Notes: generated by a model from the letters alone, not told the origin. A DNA stretch of 64,000 nt from Actinacidiphila acididurans (GCF_016918855.1 NZ_JADKYB010000007.1:62001-126000); one strand, 5' to 3'; counted from the first letter of the stretch, positions 9,801 to 17,694 are shown. Numbers and translations are program-made.

Positions 9801-10930
9801 AGCCGGTAGTCGGCGCCGGGGGCGATGCCCAGCAGGTCGGTGTAGCCGCTGCCGGTGGCGTCGGTGCGCTGCTTGTCGTGCGGCAGCGGCGCCATGACGC
9901 TGAAGTCCAGCATGACCTCGCCGAGCGCGGGGTCCTGGTTCTCGGTGGACGCGGCGCCGTCCAGGCCGCCGGAGTCCTTGGCGACGTAGGTCGGGATCAA
10001 CGGCATCGAGGGCAGGTCGAGGTAGCGCTGCCCGCCGCGCAGCACGGTCGTGGGACCGTACGAGTTCACGTACGCGTCACCGGCGTCGGCCATCGACTGG
10101 TCGGTGAGGTCGCCGATCGACACGTTGGTGATGGTCTCGCCGGCCCCGGGCTGCTGGCCGTAACGGCCCTGGAGCAGCGAGTACGCGCCGACCGCGTTCA
10201 CCCCGCCGGCGTTGAGGAACGCCTGCGTGGAGGTGGTCAGGGCGTCGTTCGCCGGAAGGCCCGAGGCTGCGGAGCCGGTGCCGGTCCCGTCGGCCGTCAG
10301 GTCCTGGGGGGCCTTGACGTGCTTCGGGTACGCGCTCAGCGCCGCGGACGGCAGCGGCTGGGCGCCGGTGTTCATGGTGTTGACGTAGCGGTCGGGCTCG
10401 GCGAACGCGATGCCGGGTGTGCCCTGGAGGGCACGGGCCACGGCCGCGGAGTCCTTCGTACGGGTCTGCACCACGTACGTGTCCGGCAGTTCGGTGCCGG
10501 CCGCCTGCTGGGCGTCGGCCCCCTGGAGCGCCGGGTGCAGCGAGGTCGCGCCGACCGCGCGCAGCTTCGCGTCGAGCGCGGGGCTGCTGGTGTGCGGGGT
10601 ACGGGCCGCCAGGCGGGTGCCGGGCACGGTGCTGCCGGTGACCGTCGTGCCCTGGGCGAGGGTCACCAGGACCTGGCCGGGCACGAGCCCCTGCCGTTGC
10701 TTCGGGGGTATGTGCGGGGACTGCTTGGCCGCCGTGGTGTCGAGTGGGGTACGGACGCTCGGCGGCGCGGCGCTCGCGGGGACGGCCAGGGCGGCCGAGG
10801 CCATGGCGAGGACGACGACGGCCGAGACGCGGGAGATGCGAGAGGCGCGGGATGCGTGAGATGCGTGGGATGAGTCGGAGGCACGGGAGGTACGGCCGAG
10901 ACGGCCGCCGGGCGGATGGGCACGCGGCAT
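6842..10930 (-). CDS. Large secreted serine peptidase, S8/S53 (sedolisin-like)
   Basis: 1362 residues from ATG at 10930, with AAAGGTG upstream. An Arg/Ser/His-rich N-terminus precedes a signal peptide core (VSAVVVLAMASAALAVPASA), so the protein is exported. A pro-region runs to about residue 210. The catalytic domain contains GEVMLDFSV with Glu338 and Asp342 in the E-x3-D spacing of sedolisins, and GGTSASAPE with nucleophile Ser570. The S8 family uses a similar GTSxAxP but an Asp/His pair, so the spacing favours S53; I could not align the oxyanion Asp with certainty. The remaining ~750 residues resemble beta-sandwich and propeller repeats and contain no second protease motif. The gene stands alone, convergent with COG4705 and divergent from a LuxR-type regulator. 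Confidence 0.82.
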   Translation of the reverse strand: MPRAHPPGGRLGRTSRASDSSHASHASRASRISRVSAVVVLAMASAALAVPASAAPPSVRTPLDTTAAKQSPHIPPKQRQGLVPGQVLVTLAQGTTVTGSTVPGTRLAARTPHTSSPALDAKLRAVGATSLHPALQGADAQQAAGTELPDTYVVQTRTKDSAAVARALQGTPGIAFAEPDRYVNTMNTGAQPLPSAALSAYPKHVKAPQDLTADGTGTGSAASGLPANDALTTSTQAFLNAGGVNAVGAYSLLQGRYGQQPGAGETITNVSIGDLTDQSMADAGDAYVNSYGPTTVLRGGQRYLDLPSMPLIPTYVAKDSGGLDGAASTENQDPALGEVMLDFSVMAPLPHDKQRTDATGSGYTDLLGIAPGADYRLVVPEQPTTDRIAGALLAAAHQSPRPNVITASLGFGTDAQGFPGRYLEDDPYIRSVVASIVREGVVVVISSNDGTRLYTPASVGPDGGSTPTDLATDPRTATTIDDDALSTAPSRVPDSGAIAAGGSTLDDTLAGGPGGDSTTAETRISGFGTFSSGFGSRVDLSAPSDNIVAFSHSARGSAQDVDVSLNGGTSASAPEIAAAAAVVLQSGRLDGQKLTPAEVRQILEQTGRTVSTPPQIDRSLHVGPQIDVTAAAERALGTGLGNPAIVRLSVAHRVTIGDLGGAFTETSDPDRIDLGDRASGGTGEGLVGPVTFAADVTGVPGPATYTLTVGSTVFRSATPAIRVTPTQLLTAAGLPVTATADRQITVTFRVLTGGRTRAAVTRTLAVGPSDGTYAEATAPQAPATVAPGAPVTVSYDLTGVAQTSAPQLVLSTVGHWNPSTAPIFSAGWHQELTAPKGTVTIPASAFAGGGGLYGIGIAQSGFGGNPQRISWGEFAPIRVVGGSADDRPAAPVLTGANGLATYTSEVSRASSGFDLRYDARSVAGAAGAEVEFSAAAPTQYGSYNTFTNANGTGLDNDGVNSPSVLHRVLPGVAGTVHLDAAALGLGGSDTFGVRVLALGRDGNVVGQASPAATLAFDDGLPPGNATVESFAAAGDHSVAALATTDGGSEVRHYATATGGYGAVITADPAAGSAYEVVGATADRALLVHRSAGNQFQVETWNTATDTLTAAAPLPAGDTYVTGRVDATRGKGALLLHGTGNADLVLPVDLATGAAGDPIPADPTGVAAGTYSLLALDPSSGQVFLAKQAGAFNCLGGVTVARIDLTARTVTSAGSSSGCSHGIASDGNGSLYNLFATAISVNIVPTGSLGSVNETTGAAGTTSSVRLGKPAGLAVDGVHKIAVVSYASPVGTAYFGAGMFVPDNNATGQLAVVDLTTGTVIRTLTGFVIGGHGGAQNAIQLDPATRTGWTYGPYDTQIQQFSY

Positions 10931-11325
10931 GGGACACCTTTCGGTGATTTCCAGTCAGGCTGGTTGACGGAAGGCTTGGTGAAACGGCTCGACGCAACGG
11001 CTTGGCGAAGTGGCTCGACCGACCGGCGCGACGACGGGTCGTGGTGGACAGGGGATCGCCCGGACGGGCCGGTGCGGCGGGTGGTTGCGTTGACGGGCGG
11101 TCGGGGGCGGGTGCACACACACGACAGGGACGTGGGCCCGCGGGATGCGGCGCGGACACCCAGGCACGCCCCCATGACGTGCGTGGGCGCCCGCGGCGCA
11201 TCACCGCAGGACAACGCCCCTTGTCACTGGGGAAGATGCCAACGGCCGCCGAAGGGGCGCAAGATTGCGAAGGTGGCCGACTTCCGCCAGGTGGCGGCCG
11301 GTGGCCAGGAACGACCGGAGCGCAA
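10931..11325. other. Divergent intergenic region, no gene seen
   Basis: 395 bases separate the protease gene (minus) from the TrmB/LuxR regulator (plus). I see no credible coding frame. Repeated short motifs such as GGCTCGACNNA around 10985-11025 could be regulator sites, but no clear palindrome stands out. The promoters of both genes should lie here. Confidence 0.5.
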
Positions 11326-12312
11326 ATGGAACTTGACGTCGTCGGACTCGCAGAGGAAACACAGATCGTCTACACCGCCCTGGTCGGGCTGCCCCGCAGC
11401 ACCGCCTCGCAGGTGGCCGCGGTGTGCGGGCTGTCCGCGAGCGCCGCGGGCCGGCTGCTGTCCGCGCTGGTGAGGGACGGCCTGGCCACCCGGTCCGCGG
11501 GCCGGCCGCCGCACTTCACCGCCGCCGCACCGGACGTCGCGGTCACCGCGCTGATTCAGGAGCGCGAGCACCGGCTGGACACGGCCCGCTCCCTGGTGCA
11601 GCGGCTGGCCGAAACGCACCGCGAGGCGCAGCGGATCAACGACCCGGACATCGCGGTGGAACTGCTGACCGACCGGGAGGAGATCAGCGCCGCGGTGCAC
11701 CGGCTCACCGACGGGGCGCAGCGCCAGGTCCGCGCCTTCGACCGGCCGCCGTACGTCGACCGGCCGGGCAGCAACCTCCAGACGCAGGTACGCCGGCAGC
11801 GCACCGGCGTGACCCACCGGGTGATCTACGACCGGGCGGCGATGGCCTGGCCCGGGCGGCTGACCGGCGACATCCTGCCGAGCGTGCGCACCGGCGAGCA
11901 GGCCAGGATGCGGGCGGAACTGCCGCTGAAGCTGGTGATAGGGGACGACTCGGCGGCGGTGATCCCGTTCAGCCTCGCGCCCGGCGGGCACTCGGCGGCG
12001 TACCTGATCCACCGCTCGCCGATGCTGGTCGCGCTGGAGGCGCTGTTCGAGGCCGAGTGGGAGCGGGCGGCGCCGCTGAAGGACCCGGGCGCCGCGGCCG
12101 AACGCCACCCCGGGCCGTCGGGTCGGCCCGACGCCGACACCCGCGCGCTGCTGACGCTGCTCGCCTCGGGGTGCACGGACGCGGCCATCGCCCGCAACCA
12201 GGGCTGGAGCCAGCGCACCACGCAGCGCCGTATCCACCGGCTGATGAGCGACCTCGGCGCCGCCACCCGCTTCCAGGCGGCGGCTCTGGCCGCCCAGCGG
12301 GGGTGGTTGTAG
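11326..12312 (+). CDS. TrmB-like / LuxR-type HTH transcriptional regulator
   Basis: 328 residues from ATG at 11326, with GGAG six bases upstream. The N-terminal ~70 residues form a TrmB-like winged helix (ETQIVYTALVGLPRSTASQV). A middle domain follows with a conserved-looking HRVIYDRAA and VIGDDSAAVIPF, as in actinobacterial 'LuxR family' regulators with a degenerate sensor domain. The C-terminus carries a helix-turn-helix (ALLTLLASGCTDAAIARNQGWSQRTTQRR), so there are two DNA-binding modules. It is divergent from the large protease gene, which is a likely target by position. Ligand unknown. Confidence 0.82.
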   Translation: MELDVVGLAEETQIVYTALVGLPRSTASQVAAVCGLSASAAGRLLSALVRDGLATRSAGRPPHFTAAAPDVAVTALIQEREHRLDTARSLVQRLAETHREAQRINDPDIAVELLTDREEISAAVHRLTDGAQRQVRAFDRPPYVDRPGSNLQTQVRRQRTGVTHRVIYDRAAMAWPGRLTGDILPSVRTGEQARMRAELPLKLVIGDDSAAVIPFSLAPGGHSAAYLIHRSPMLVALEALFEAEWERAAPLKDPGAAAERHPGPSGRPDADTRALLTLLASGCTDAAIARNQGWSQRTTQRRIHRLMSDLGAATRFQAAALAAQRGWL

Positions 12313-12317
12313 CCGAC

Positions 12318-12345
12318 GCGCCGTGTTCGAAGGCGGGCACGGCGC
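12318..12345. terminator. Hairpin between convergent genes
   Basis: GCGCCGTG at 12318-12325 pairs exactly with CACGGCGC at 12338-12345 across a 12-base loop. It fills most of the 47-base gap between the LuxR-type regulator and the adenosine-deaminase-like gene. Confidence 0.55.
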
Positions 12346-12359
12346 CCGGTCACGGCGGA

Positions 12360-14042
12360 TCAGGCGTTGTGCGTACGCTCGAAGGCTGCGAAGGCGAGTT
12401 CCTGCTGCCACTGGAGCGCGGCCTTGGGGTTGTCGGCCAGGAAGAGGCCGCAGGGGACGCTCGGCTTGCCGAGTGTGCAGGGGGCGGCCGCCTCGGTGAA
12501 CCGGCCCGGGGTGCGCCACAGGCTGTGGCCGGGCAGGAAGGCGTATTCAAGCGAGGCCCGCGCCAGGTCCTTGAGCTGGGGATACGTCAGGCCGTAGGTG
12601 ACTGCGGCGTACTCGTACTCCTGGGTGATGTCGGTGCGCGACACCCCCGGGGCGTCGGTGGCGAGCACGACGGGGACGCCGTAGGCCCGGTACGTACGGA
12701 AGGGGTGGTCGGCGGCCTTGACGCCGAGCAACCGGGCGTCGGCGGTGAACGGCACCTCGACCGCGATGTGCCGCTGCGCCATGGTGCGGGCCAGTGCCTG
12801 CCAGCCGGTCTCGTGGGTCAGGTCCACGCCGCCACCGACGCGTTCGGCGTGTCCGGTCAGCACCGCGTCGTGGATGTGGAAGGTGAGGTCCTCGGGCCGG
12901 TCCAGGCCGGGGACGAGTTCACCGGCGTGCAGGGTGATGTGCGCCCGCGGGTAGACGCCGTGCAGGTAGTCCAGCATGCGCATCTGCAGCCGGTAGTCGC
13001 GCAGCGCCACCGCGCCGTCCTCGGGCTGCGTCAGGTCGACGGCGACGAACCGCGGGTCGCGCTGCGCCAGTTGCATGCCCAGCGCCATCTGCGTGAAGAC
13101 CTGCTGGGGCGTGCCGCCGCGCGGGACCTGGGCGATCCACCGGACGGTGACCCCGCAGCCGGGCGCGGCCTGCGCGGTGCCGCAGTGCCCGGTGGCGCGG
13201 AACTCCTCGTCCGCCGCGTCCGCCTCGGCCCGCGCCTGGTCCACGAGCGCGTCCATCCGCCCGCCGGCCAGCAGTTTGCCGCGCAGCCGGGCCAGGTCGT
13301 CGTCCCAGCCCACGTCCTTGGCGAGCGCCGCGGTCCCGCCGGACGCCGGGGTGACCATGGTCTCCAGATACAACTGGTTCTGCCGGGCCAGGTCGTCCGC
13401 GACCGCGGCGGCCATCGCGCCCCGGTGCCGCCGGGCCACCTCCCCGAACTTCCGGAAGGCGCCGAAGAAGTGGTCGCGCCCGGACCGCTCGGGGTCCCCC
13501 GACTGCCGGGGCCGCCCGGACCGCTTCGACTCCGCAGGCTGCGGGGCCGGGAAGTCCTGCATCGACCAGGCCCGCACGATCGCGTCGTGGAACGCCCGGT
13601 CGGTACGTGCCTGCGCCGCCGGCCGGGTGCCCGCCGCGCACGGCGGATCCACCGCGGTGAGGGTGGCCTTGTCCACGCACAGTCCGTCGCTCTGGGCCAG
13701 GCCCAGCAGGAAGTCCGTGCTCACCGCCCCCGGCAGGTCGCCGGCCAGGTCACCGCCCTTGGGCAGTGCCTGGAAGAACGCCCGCAGCGTCGCCGGCCGG
13801 CCCTGGATCCCGCGCAGGCGGGCGTCGACCCGCTGCTCGGCAGCCGTCACCGGGCGCACGTCGGCGGGTGACGCCGGGGGCACGGGCACCACCGGGACCG
13901 CCGCCGGGCGCAGAGTGTTGTCCAGGGGCGGCCGGGCGGCGGCCGGGGACGTCGTGAGCAGGGTCAGCAGCGCGAGACAGGCGATGCCCGCGGACGCCGC
14001 CGCCCGGCGCCGCGATACGGCCTGACGGATGTCGAAGATCAC
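12360..14042 (-). CDS. Secreted adenosine-deaminase-like protein with missing catalytic residues
   Basis: 560 residues from GTG at 14042, with an N-terminal signal (AGIACLALLTLLTTSPAAA). It clearly follows the ADGF/secreted adenosine deaminase fold: ALPKGGDL near the N-terminus, LYLETMVT, DLTQPEDG, LHAGE, GHAERVG and TDAPGVSR. Several active-site positions are changed. The His-x-His zinc motif expected after GGDL reads AGD. The catalytic His expected in RxGHG is Gly (RVGGG). The second Asp of TDDP is Ala. LHAGE is intact. Deamination of adenosine is therefore doubtful; it may bind nucleosides or have a new role. The gene is minus-strand, ~210 bases downstream of the DHFR-like gene. Confidence 0.82.
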   Translation of the reverse strand: MIFDIRQAVSRRRAAASAGIACLALLTLLTTSPAAARPPLDNTLRPAAVPVVPVPPASPADVRPVTAAEQRVDARLRGIQGRPATLRAFFQALPKGGDLAGDLPGAVSTDFLLGLAQSDGLCVDKATLTAVDPPCAAGTRPAAQARTDRAFHDAIVRAWSMQDFPAPQPAESKRSGRPRQSGDPERSGRDHFFGAFRKFGEVARRHRGAMAAAVADDLARQNQLYLETMVTPASGGTAALAKDVGWDDDLARLRGKLLAGGRMDALVDQARAEADAADEEFRATGHCGTAQAAPGCGVTVRWIAQVPRGGTPQQVFTQMALGMQLAQRDPRFVAVDLTQPEDGAVALRDYRLQMRMLDYLHGVYPRAHITLHAGELVPGLDRPEDLTFHIHDAVLTGHAERVGGGVDLTHETGWQALARTMAQRHIAVEVPFTADARLLGVKAADHPFRTYRAYGVPVVLATDAPGVSRTDITQEYEYAAVTYGLTYPQLKDLARASLEYAFLPGHSLWRTPGRFTEAAAPCTLGKPSVPCGLFLADNPKAALQWQQELAFAAFERTHNA

Positions 14043-14253
14043 ACGGCATGATCAGCACCGGCGCCGCGCTTCCCCGCCATGACAAGCCGGACCGTGGCTC
14101 GGCTTCCACCCTCCTGGGGGACGCCGGCGCGCCTCCCAGGCGATCGAGGTTCACCCTTGCCGGTGACCGCGGTCCACCCCGTCCCCGCGCGGACGGTCGG
14201 AGCCGCGGCCCCTCGTCAGGGTGAGCTGGCCGGCGCCGGGTTGACCACCGTGC

Positions 14254-14808
14254 TCAGCCGCGCCCGACCGCGTAGGTGAGCTGCGCGAACTGGCCGGACC
14301 GCGTGACGTCGGTCAGGGCGAGCCGGGCCGAGGTGAGCCGCCGGGGCAGGAGCGGAGCGCCGGCGCCGAGCGTCACCGGGGCGACCCCGAGGACGAGTTC
14401 GTCCAGCAGGCCGTGGTCGGCGAAGGCCCCCGCCAGTTCGCCGCCACCCACGATCCAGATGGTCCTGTCCCCCGCCGCCGCGGCCATCTCCGCGTGCACG
14501 GGCCGTACGTCACCGCGCACGAAGCGGATGTCCGCACCGGGCACCACCGGCAGTTCCCGGTGGCTGAACACCCAACTCGGCGTGGATCCGTACCACTCGC
14601 GCCATTTCTCCGGCCGTGCCACCACCTCCTCGTGTTCGAGCACCCATGTGTATGTCGTCGCGCCCATCGCGAACGCTCCCACGCCCGCGAAGAACTCCCC
14701 GAAGCCCTCGGCCCCGCCCGCCACTTCGAAGAGCCAGTCCAGCGAGTTCCGTTCGTCCGCGATGAAGCCGTCCACGCTCGTGGCCGTGTAGTACGTGGTC
14801 TTCGCCAT
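14254..14808 (-). CDS. Dihydrofolate reductase / RibD C-terminal-like protein
   Basis: 184 residues from ATG at 14808. TTYYTATSVDGFIAD at the start, AMGATTYTWV and IWIVGGGELAGAF are the standard signatures of the RibD_C/DHFR-like fold that binds NADPH. Members of this stand-alone group are not the essential folate enzyme and their substrates are generally unknown. The gene is monocistronic or co-transcribed with the downstream adenosine-deaminase-like gene (211-base gap). Confidence 0.88.
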   Translation of the reverse strand: MAKTTYYTATSVDGFIADERNSLDWLFEVAGGAEGFGEFFAGVGAFAMGATTYTWVLEHEEVVARPEKWREWYGSTPSWVFSHRELPVVPGADIRFVRGDVRPVHAEMAAAAGDRTIWIVGGGELAGAFADHGLLDELVLGVAPVTLGAGAPLLPRRLTSARLALTDVTRSGQFAQLTYAVGRG

Positions 14809-15020
14809 CGCCGCAGACTAACCGGGCCCTCCGACAATCCACCCCGGCAATCCACAGGACCGTGATTACCCACCGCACGCGATGGTTACACACAGTTATT
14901 CTCGGGTATCGAGAGAACAGAGCCCGCGCGACCGCGCCGCCGCAGCCCCCGCCCGGCGGCCAGCGGTTCGCACCCGGGCCCGCACACACACGAGCACGTG
15001 AGAAAGAAGGAAGGTGAACG

Positions 15021-15533
15021 ATGCCAGAAACGCCCCCGCTGGTGGCGGGGTCGGCGGCCGACCACACGGTCTGGCTGCTGCTGAAGCTGGGGCAGGCGGT
15101 GTTCCGGCTCTGCGAGGACGGCCTGGGCGGACTGGGCCTGCGGGCTCGCCACTACAGCGTGCTCCAGGCACTGGCCGACAACGGTCCGACCGTGCAGCTG
15201 GCGCTCGGGGCGCGTCTGCGGATCGACCCGGCCACCATGGTCAGCAGCCTGGACCATCTGGAACGCGCGGGATATGTGGCCAGATCCCGCGATCCACTGG
15301 ACCGGCGCCGCTGTGTCGTGGCCGTCACCGAAGACGGGCGGAAGGTGCTGGGCGTGGCCAATGGCCGACTGGAGGGGCTCGGCGAGCGCGCGCTCGCCGA
15401 ACTCACCGCGGCCGAACGCCGGGTGCTGCACCAACTGCTGACCGGGCTGGCGTCCGGGGCGATCCTGCCGGCCGCCTTCGACGCGGTACGGAACCGGCCC
15501 CCGACCGAGCGGACCGCGACTCCGCAGCCGTGA
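15021..15533 (+). CDS. MarR-family transcriptional regulator
   Basis: 170 residues from ATG at 15021, with AAGGAAGG upstream. The winged-helix core shows the MarR pattern: LRARHYSVLQALADNGP, RLRIDPATMVSSLDHLERAGYVARSRDPLDRRRCVVAVTEDG split around the wing, then a dimerisation helix. It is transcribed toward the rodlin/chaplin locus and separated from it by a strong hairpin, so any role in controlling those genes is speculative. The upstream region (14820-14910) is relatively AT-rich. Confidence 0.88.
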   Translation: MPETPPLVAGSAADHTVWLLLKLGQAVFRLCEDGLGGLGLRARHYSVLQALADNGPTVQLALGARLRIDPATMVSSLDHLERAGYVARSRDPLDRRRCVVAVTEDGRKVLGVANGRLEGLGERALAELTAAERRVLHQLLTGLASGAILPAAFDAVRNRPPTERTATPQP

Positions 15534-15568
15534 GCGGGGCCCGGGCAGCGGTCGCGCACATACGGAAA

Positions 15569-15604
15569 GCGGGCCGCCGGCAGAGGAAGAGGCCGGCGGC
15601 CCGC
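15569..15604. terminator. 13-bp perfect hairpin between MarR and rodlin genes
   Basis: GCGGGCCGCCGGC at 15569-15581 pairs exactly with 15592-15604, loop of ten bases. It lies 20 bases past the rodlin stop on the minus strand and 35 past the MarR stop on the plus strand. It can serve both convergent genes. Confidence 0.75.
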
Positions 15605-15623
15605 ACAAAAAGGTGGCGCGGGA

Positions 15624-16031
15624 TCAGTGGTTGGCGACACCGTTGGCGGAGAGCACCGGGATGTTGTCCAGGAGGTGGGACAGCGGCTCGTCGCCCTTGG
15701 CCTGGGTGGAGTTCTCGGCGCACTGCTCGTTCTGCGGCGAGGCCAGCACGTTGAGGTCCTGGGCGGTGACCGGGATGGCGCCGATGAGGGAACCGGCGTT
15801 CGCCTTGACCGGCAGGCCGACGCAGGGCTTGTTCAGACTGCCCTGGACCAGGCCGAGCTCCGGGCTCTCGGTGCCGCCGGTCGCGGTGTTGCCGTACGCC
15901 TGCGTGGCGCCGTTGCCGTTCACCGTCGTGGTGCCCTCGTCGTTGCCGATCGCCATGGCCGGGGACGCGGTGGCGCCCATGGCTACGACGGAGGCGGCGA
16001 GCGCAGCACCGGCAAGCATCTTCTTGATCAT
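15624..16031 (-). CDS. rdl: Rodlin
   Basis: 135 residues from ATG at 16031, with CGAGGG upstream. A signal peptide (MIKKMLAGAALAASVVAMG to SPAMA) is followed by the rodlin core: GNG and GNT repeats, LVQGSLNKPCVGLP, QDLNVLASPQNEQC and GDEPLSHLLDNIPVLS. Two cysteines are conserved. Rodlins (RdlA/RdlB of Streptomyces coelicolor) are secreted and organise chaplin amyloid fibrils into the paired rodlet layer of aerial hyphae and spores. A second rodlin lies at 18456; the two bracket the chaplin genes on the same strand. They share the C-terminal half closely but differ in the N-terminal repeat region. Confidence 0.93.
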   Translation of the reverse strand: MIKKMLAGAALAASVVAMGATASPAMAIGNDEGTTTVNGNGATQAYGNTATGGTESPELGLVQGSLNKPCVGLPVKANAGSLIGAIPVTAQDLNVLASPQNEQCAENSTQAKGDEPLSHLLDNIPVLSANGVANH

Positions 16032-16186
16032 GGTTGTCCCTCGTTTGGTGCCTGAATGCATGGTTCTGGAAGGTCAGGAGCGATCTGGTCAACCGCTCAC
16101 TGGGGGTTTGGTTCCGGCCTTTCACTCCGACGGAGGACCGGAGGGGCACGGCGGGTACGGGTTCGCGTACGGCCGCCGGCCCGGGG

Positions 16187-16531
16187 TCAGCCGGCGAGCG
16201 GGAGACCGCCGCTGAGCAGCGAGGCGACGGGCAGGCCGCCCAGCAGGGCGGGCAGCCCGCCCCGGGTGGCACCGGTCGCCTGGCTCAGCAGGGCGCCGGC
16301 GCCCGCGTTGCCCTGCAGGGTCCGCGCGGCCTTGCCGGCGGTGCCCAGGGCGCCCTCGACGTGCGTGCCGTCCACGGCCTTCTGCACCAGCTGGGCCTGG
16401 ACGAGTTCGTCGACACCGCCATTGATGCTGGTGGGCACCGGGGCCGCGTGGCTGTCGGCGAAGGCGGGGGCACCCGCACCGACCGCCATCACGGAGCCGG
16501 CCACGACCACTGCAACCTTCGAGTACTTCAC
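16187..16531 (-). CDS. Small secreted protein with chaplin-type leader but no chaplin domain
   Basis: 114 residues from GTG at 16531, preceded by AAAGGGTGG. An upstream in-frame ATG at 16597 lacks a ribosome site. The leader VKYSKVAVVVAGSVMAVGAG is nearly identical in pattern to that of the short chaplin at 17754 (VKYSKIAAVAAGTMMAMGAA), with the same AFAD cleavage region. The mature part has no cysteine and no chaplin motif. It has two helices (GGVDELVQAQLVQKAVDG) and a Gly/Leu/Ala-rich tail with GGLPALLGGLP and SGGLPLAG. It sits between rodlin and chaplin genes, so a surface role is likely. I do not recognise a named family. Confidence 0.75.
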   Translation of the reverse strand: MKYSKVAVVVAGSVMAVGAGAPAFADSHAAPVPTSINGGVDELVQAQLVQKAVDGTHVEGALGTAGKAARTLQGNAGAGALLSQATGATRGGLPALLGGLPVASLLSGGLPLAG

Positions 16532-16663
16532 TTGCCACCCTTTCAGTAGCTTTCGGTAGCCGGCGCCCAGATCATTCGAGCCTTCCGACATGGACAACGA
16601 CCGCGGGTGGCAACGGAGACGACGCGTTAACGACTATCCGGACAATCACCCGAAAGGCGCCGA

Positions 16664-17599
16664 TCAGCGGGCGTGCGCGGCCCGGCGCCCCGCGCGCCGG
16701 AAGAGGAGCAGGCCGCCGGCCAGCAGCACCGCACCACTCGCGCCCGCGGCGTAGGCCGTACGACCGTCGAAGCCGGTGTCCGCGAGCCGCGGCTCATCGA
16801 TCCGGTGCGCCGCCGGCGGGGCCGCGTACGGGGCGGGCTGGTGCGTCACCACCGGGGCGGGCACCTTCGGCCCGCCGGGGTTGACGGGCGGCGCGGACGG
16901 CTGCTGGGGCGTGGCCGGCGGGGTGCTCACCGAGGAGCCCTGCGAGACGTTCCCGCACGAGCTGCCCATGGTCGGGTTCAGCAGGCCGACGATGTCCACG
17001 GTGTCGCCGCACGCGTTGACCGGTACGTGCACGGGCACGTCCACCGAGTTGCCCGACAGCACGCCGGGCGATCCCTCGGTGAGGCTCTGGCTGGTGGCTC
17101 CCGCGCCGTACGAACCGCCGCCGCTCAGGGCGCCGGTGCCGGGCAGCGCGCTCTGTGCCGGCGTCCCGGAGTTCGTGGCCGGGCCGGAACCGGAGGCGCC
17201 GGAGGACCCGGTGGCCGAGGATCCGGACGTACCGGAAGGCGCCGGCCCCGAGGCCGCGGACGAACCCGAAGCCCCCGAGGACCCGGTGGACCCGGTGGAC
17301 CCAGAGGACGACGTCCCGGACGGCGCCGAGGCCTGGGTGCCGGCGGCGTGGCTCTGCGAGACGTTCCCGCAGTTGTCGCCGAAGGCCGCGTTGCCCAGGC
17401 CGACCACGTCGATCGTGTCGCCACAGGCGTTGACGGGCACGTCGATGGGCGCCGAGACGGTGTTGCCGGACAGCAGGCCCGGCGAGCCGACGGCACCGGC
17501 CTGGGCGTCGGAATCCGCGGTGGCGTAGCCACCCGTCACGGCCAGGATGCTGCTCGCGGCAGCGACGGTGAGCATGCTCCGGCTCAGGATGTGTCGCAT
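16664..17599 (-). CDS. chp: Long chaplin: two chaplin domains, Ser/Gly-rich linker, LADTG sortase signal
   Basis: 311 residues from ATG at 17599. Signal peptide residues 1-28. Chaplin domain 1 is at about 37-81 (GSPGLLSGNTVSAPIDVPVN, Cys59 and Cys77) and domain 2 at about 176-220 (GSPGVLSGNSVDVPVHVPVN, Cys197 and Cys215). They are separated by a ~95-residue Ser/Gly/Ala linker. A Pro-rich stalk leads to LADTG at 272-276, a hydrophobic helix and an Arg-rich tail, the LAxTG signal read by class E sortases in streptomycetes. This is the ChpA/B/C architecture: covalent wall anchoring of the amphipathic amyloid layer on aerial hyphae. It is divided from the short chaplin by a strong terminator. Confidence 0.93.
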   Translation of the reverse strand: MRHILSRSMLTVAAASSILAVTGGYATADSDAQAGAVGSPGLLSGNTVSAPIDVPVNACGDTIDVVGLGNAAFGDNCGNVSQSHAAGTQASAPSGTSSSGSTGSTGSSGASGSSAASGPAPSGTSGSSATGSSGASGSGPATNSGTPAQSALPGTGALSGGGSYGAGATSQSLTEGSPGVLSGNSVDVPVHVPVNACGDTVDIVGLLNPTMGSSCGNVSQGSSVSTPPATPQQPSAPPVNPGGPKVPAPVVTHQPAPYAAPPAAHRIDEPRLADTGFDGRTAYAAGASGAVLLAGGLLLFRRAGRRAAHAR

Positions 17600-17694
17600 C
17601 GACTCTTTTCTCCGCTCAGGTGTGCCGGACAGATGACTGCTCGGCAGGACTGCGACGCACCGCCCCGGCGCCCGTACTTACCGGCGCTCCCGGG

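Noticed and set aside
8000..10873. Very long plus-strand open frame opposite the protease
   Set aside because: It is an open frame caused by high GC on the complementary strand; the minus-strand protein has a signal peptide and catalytic motifs.
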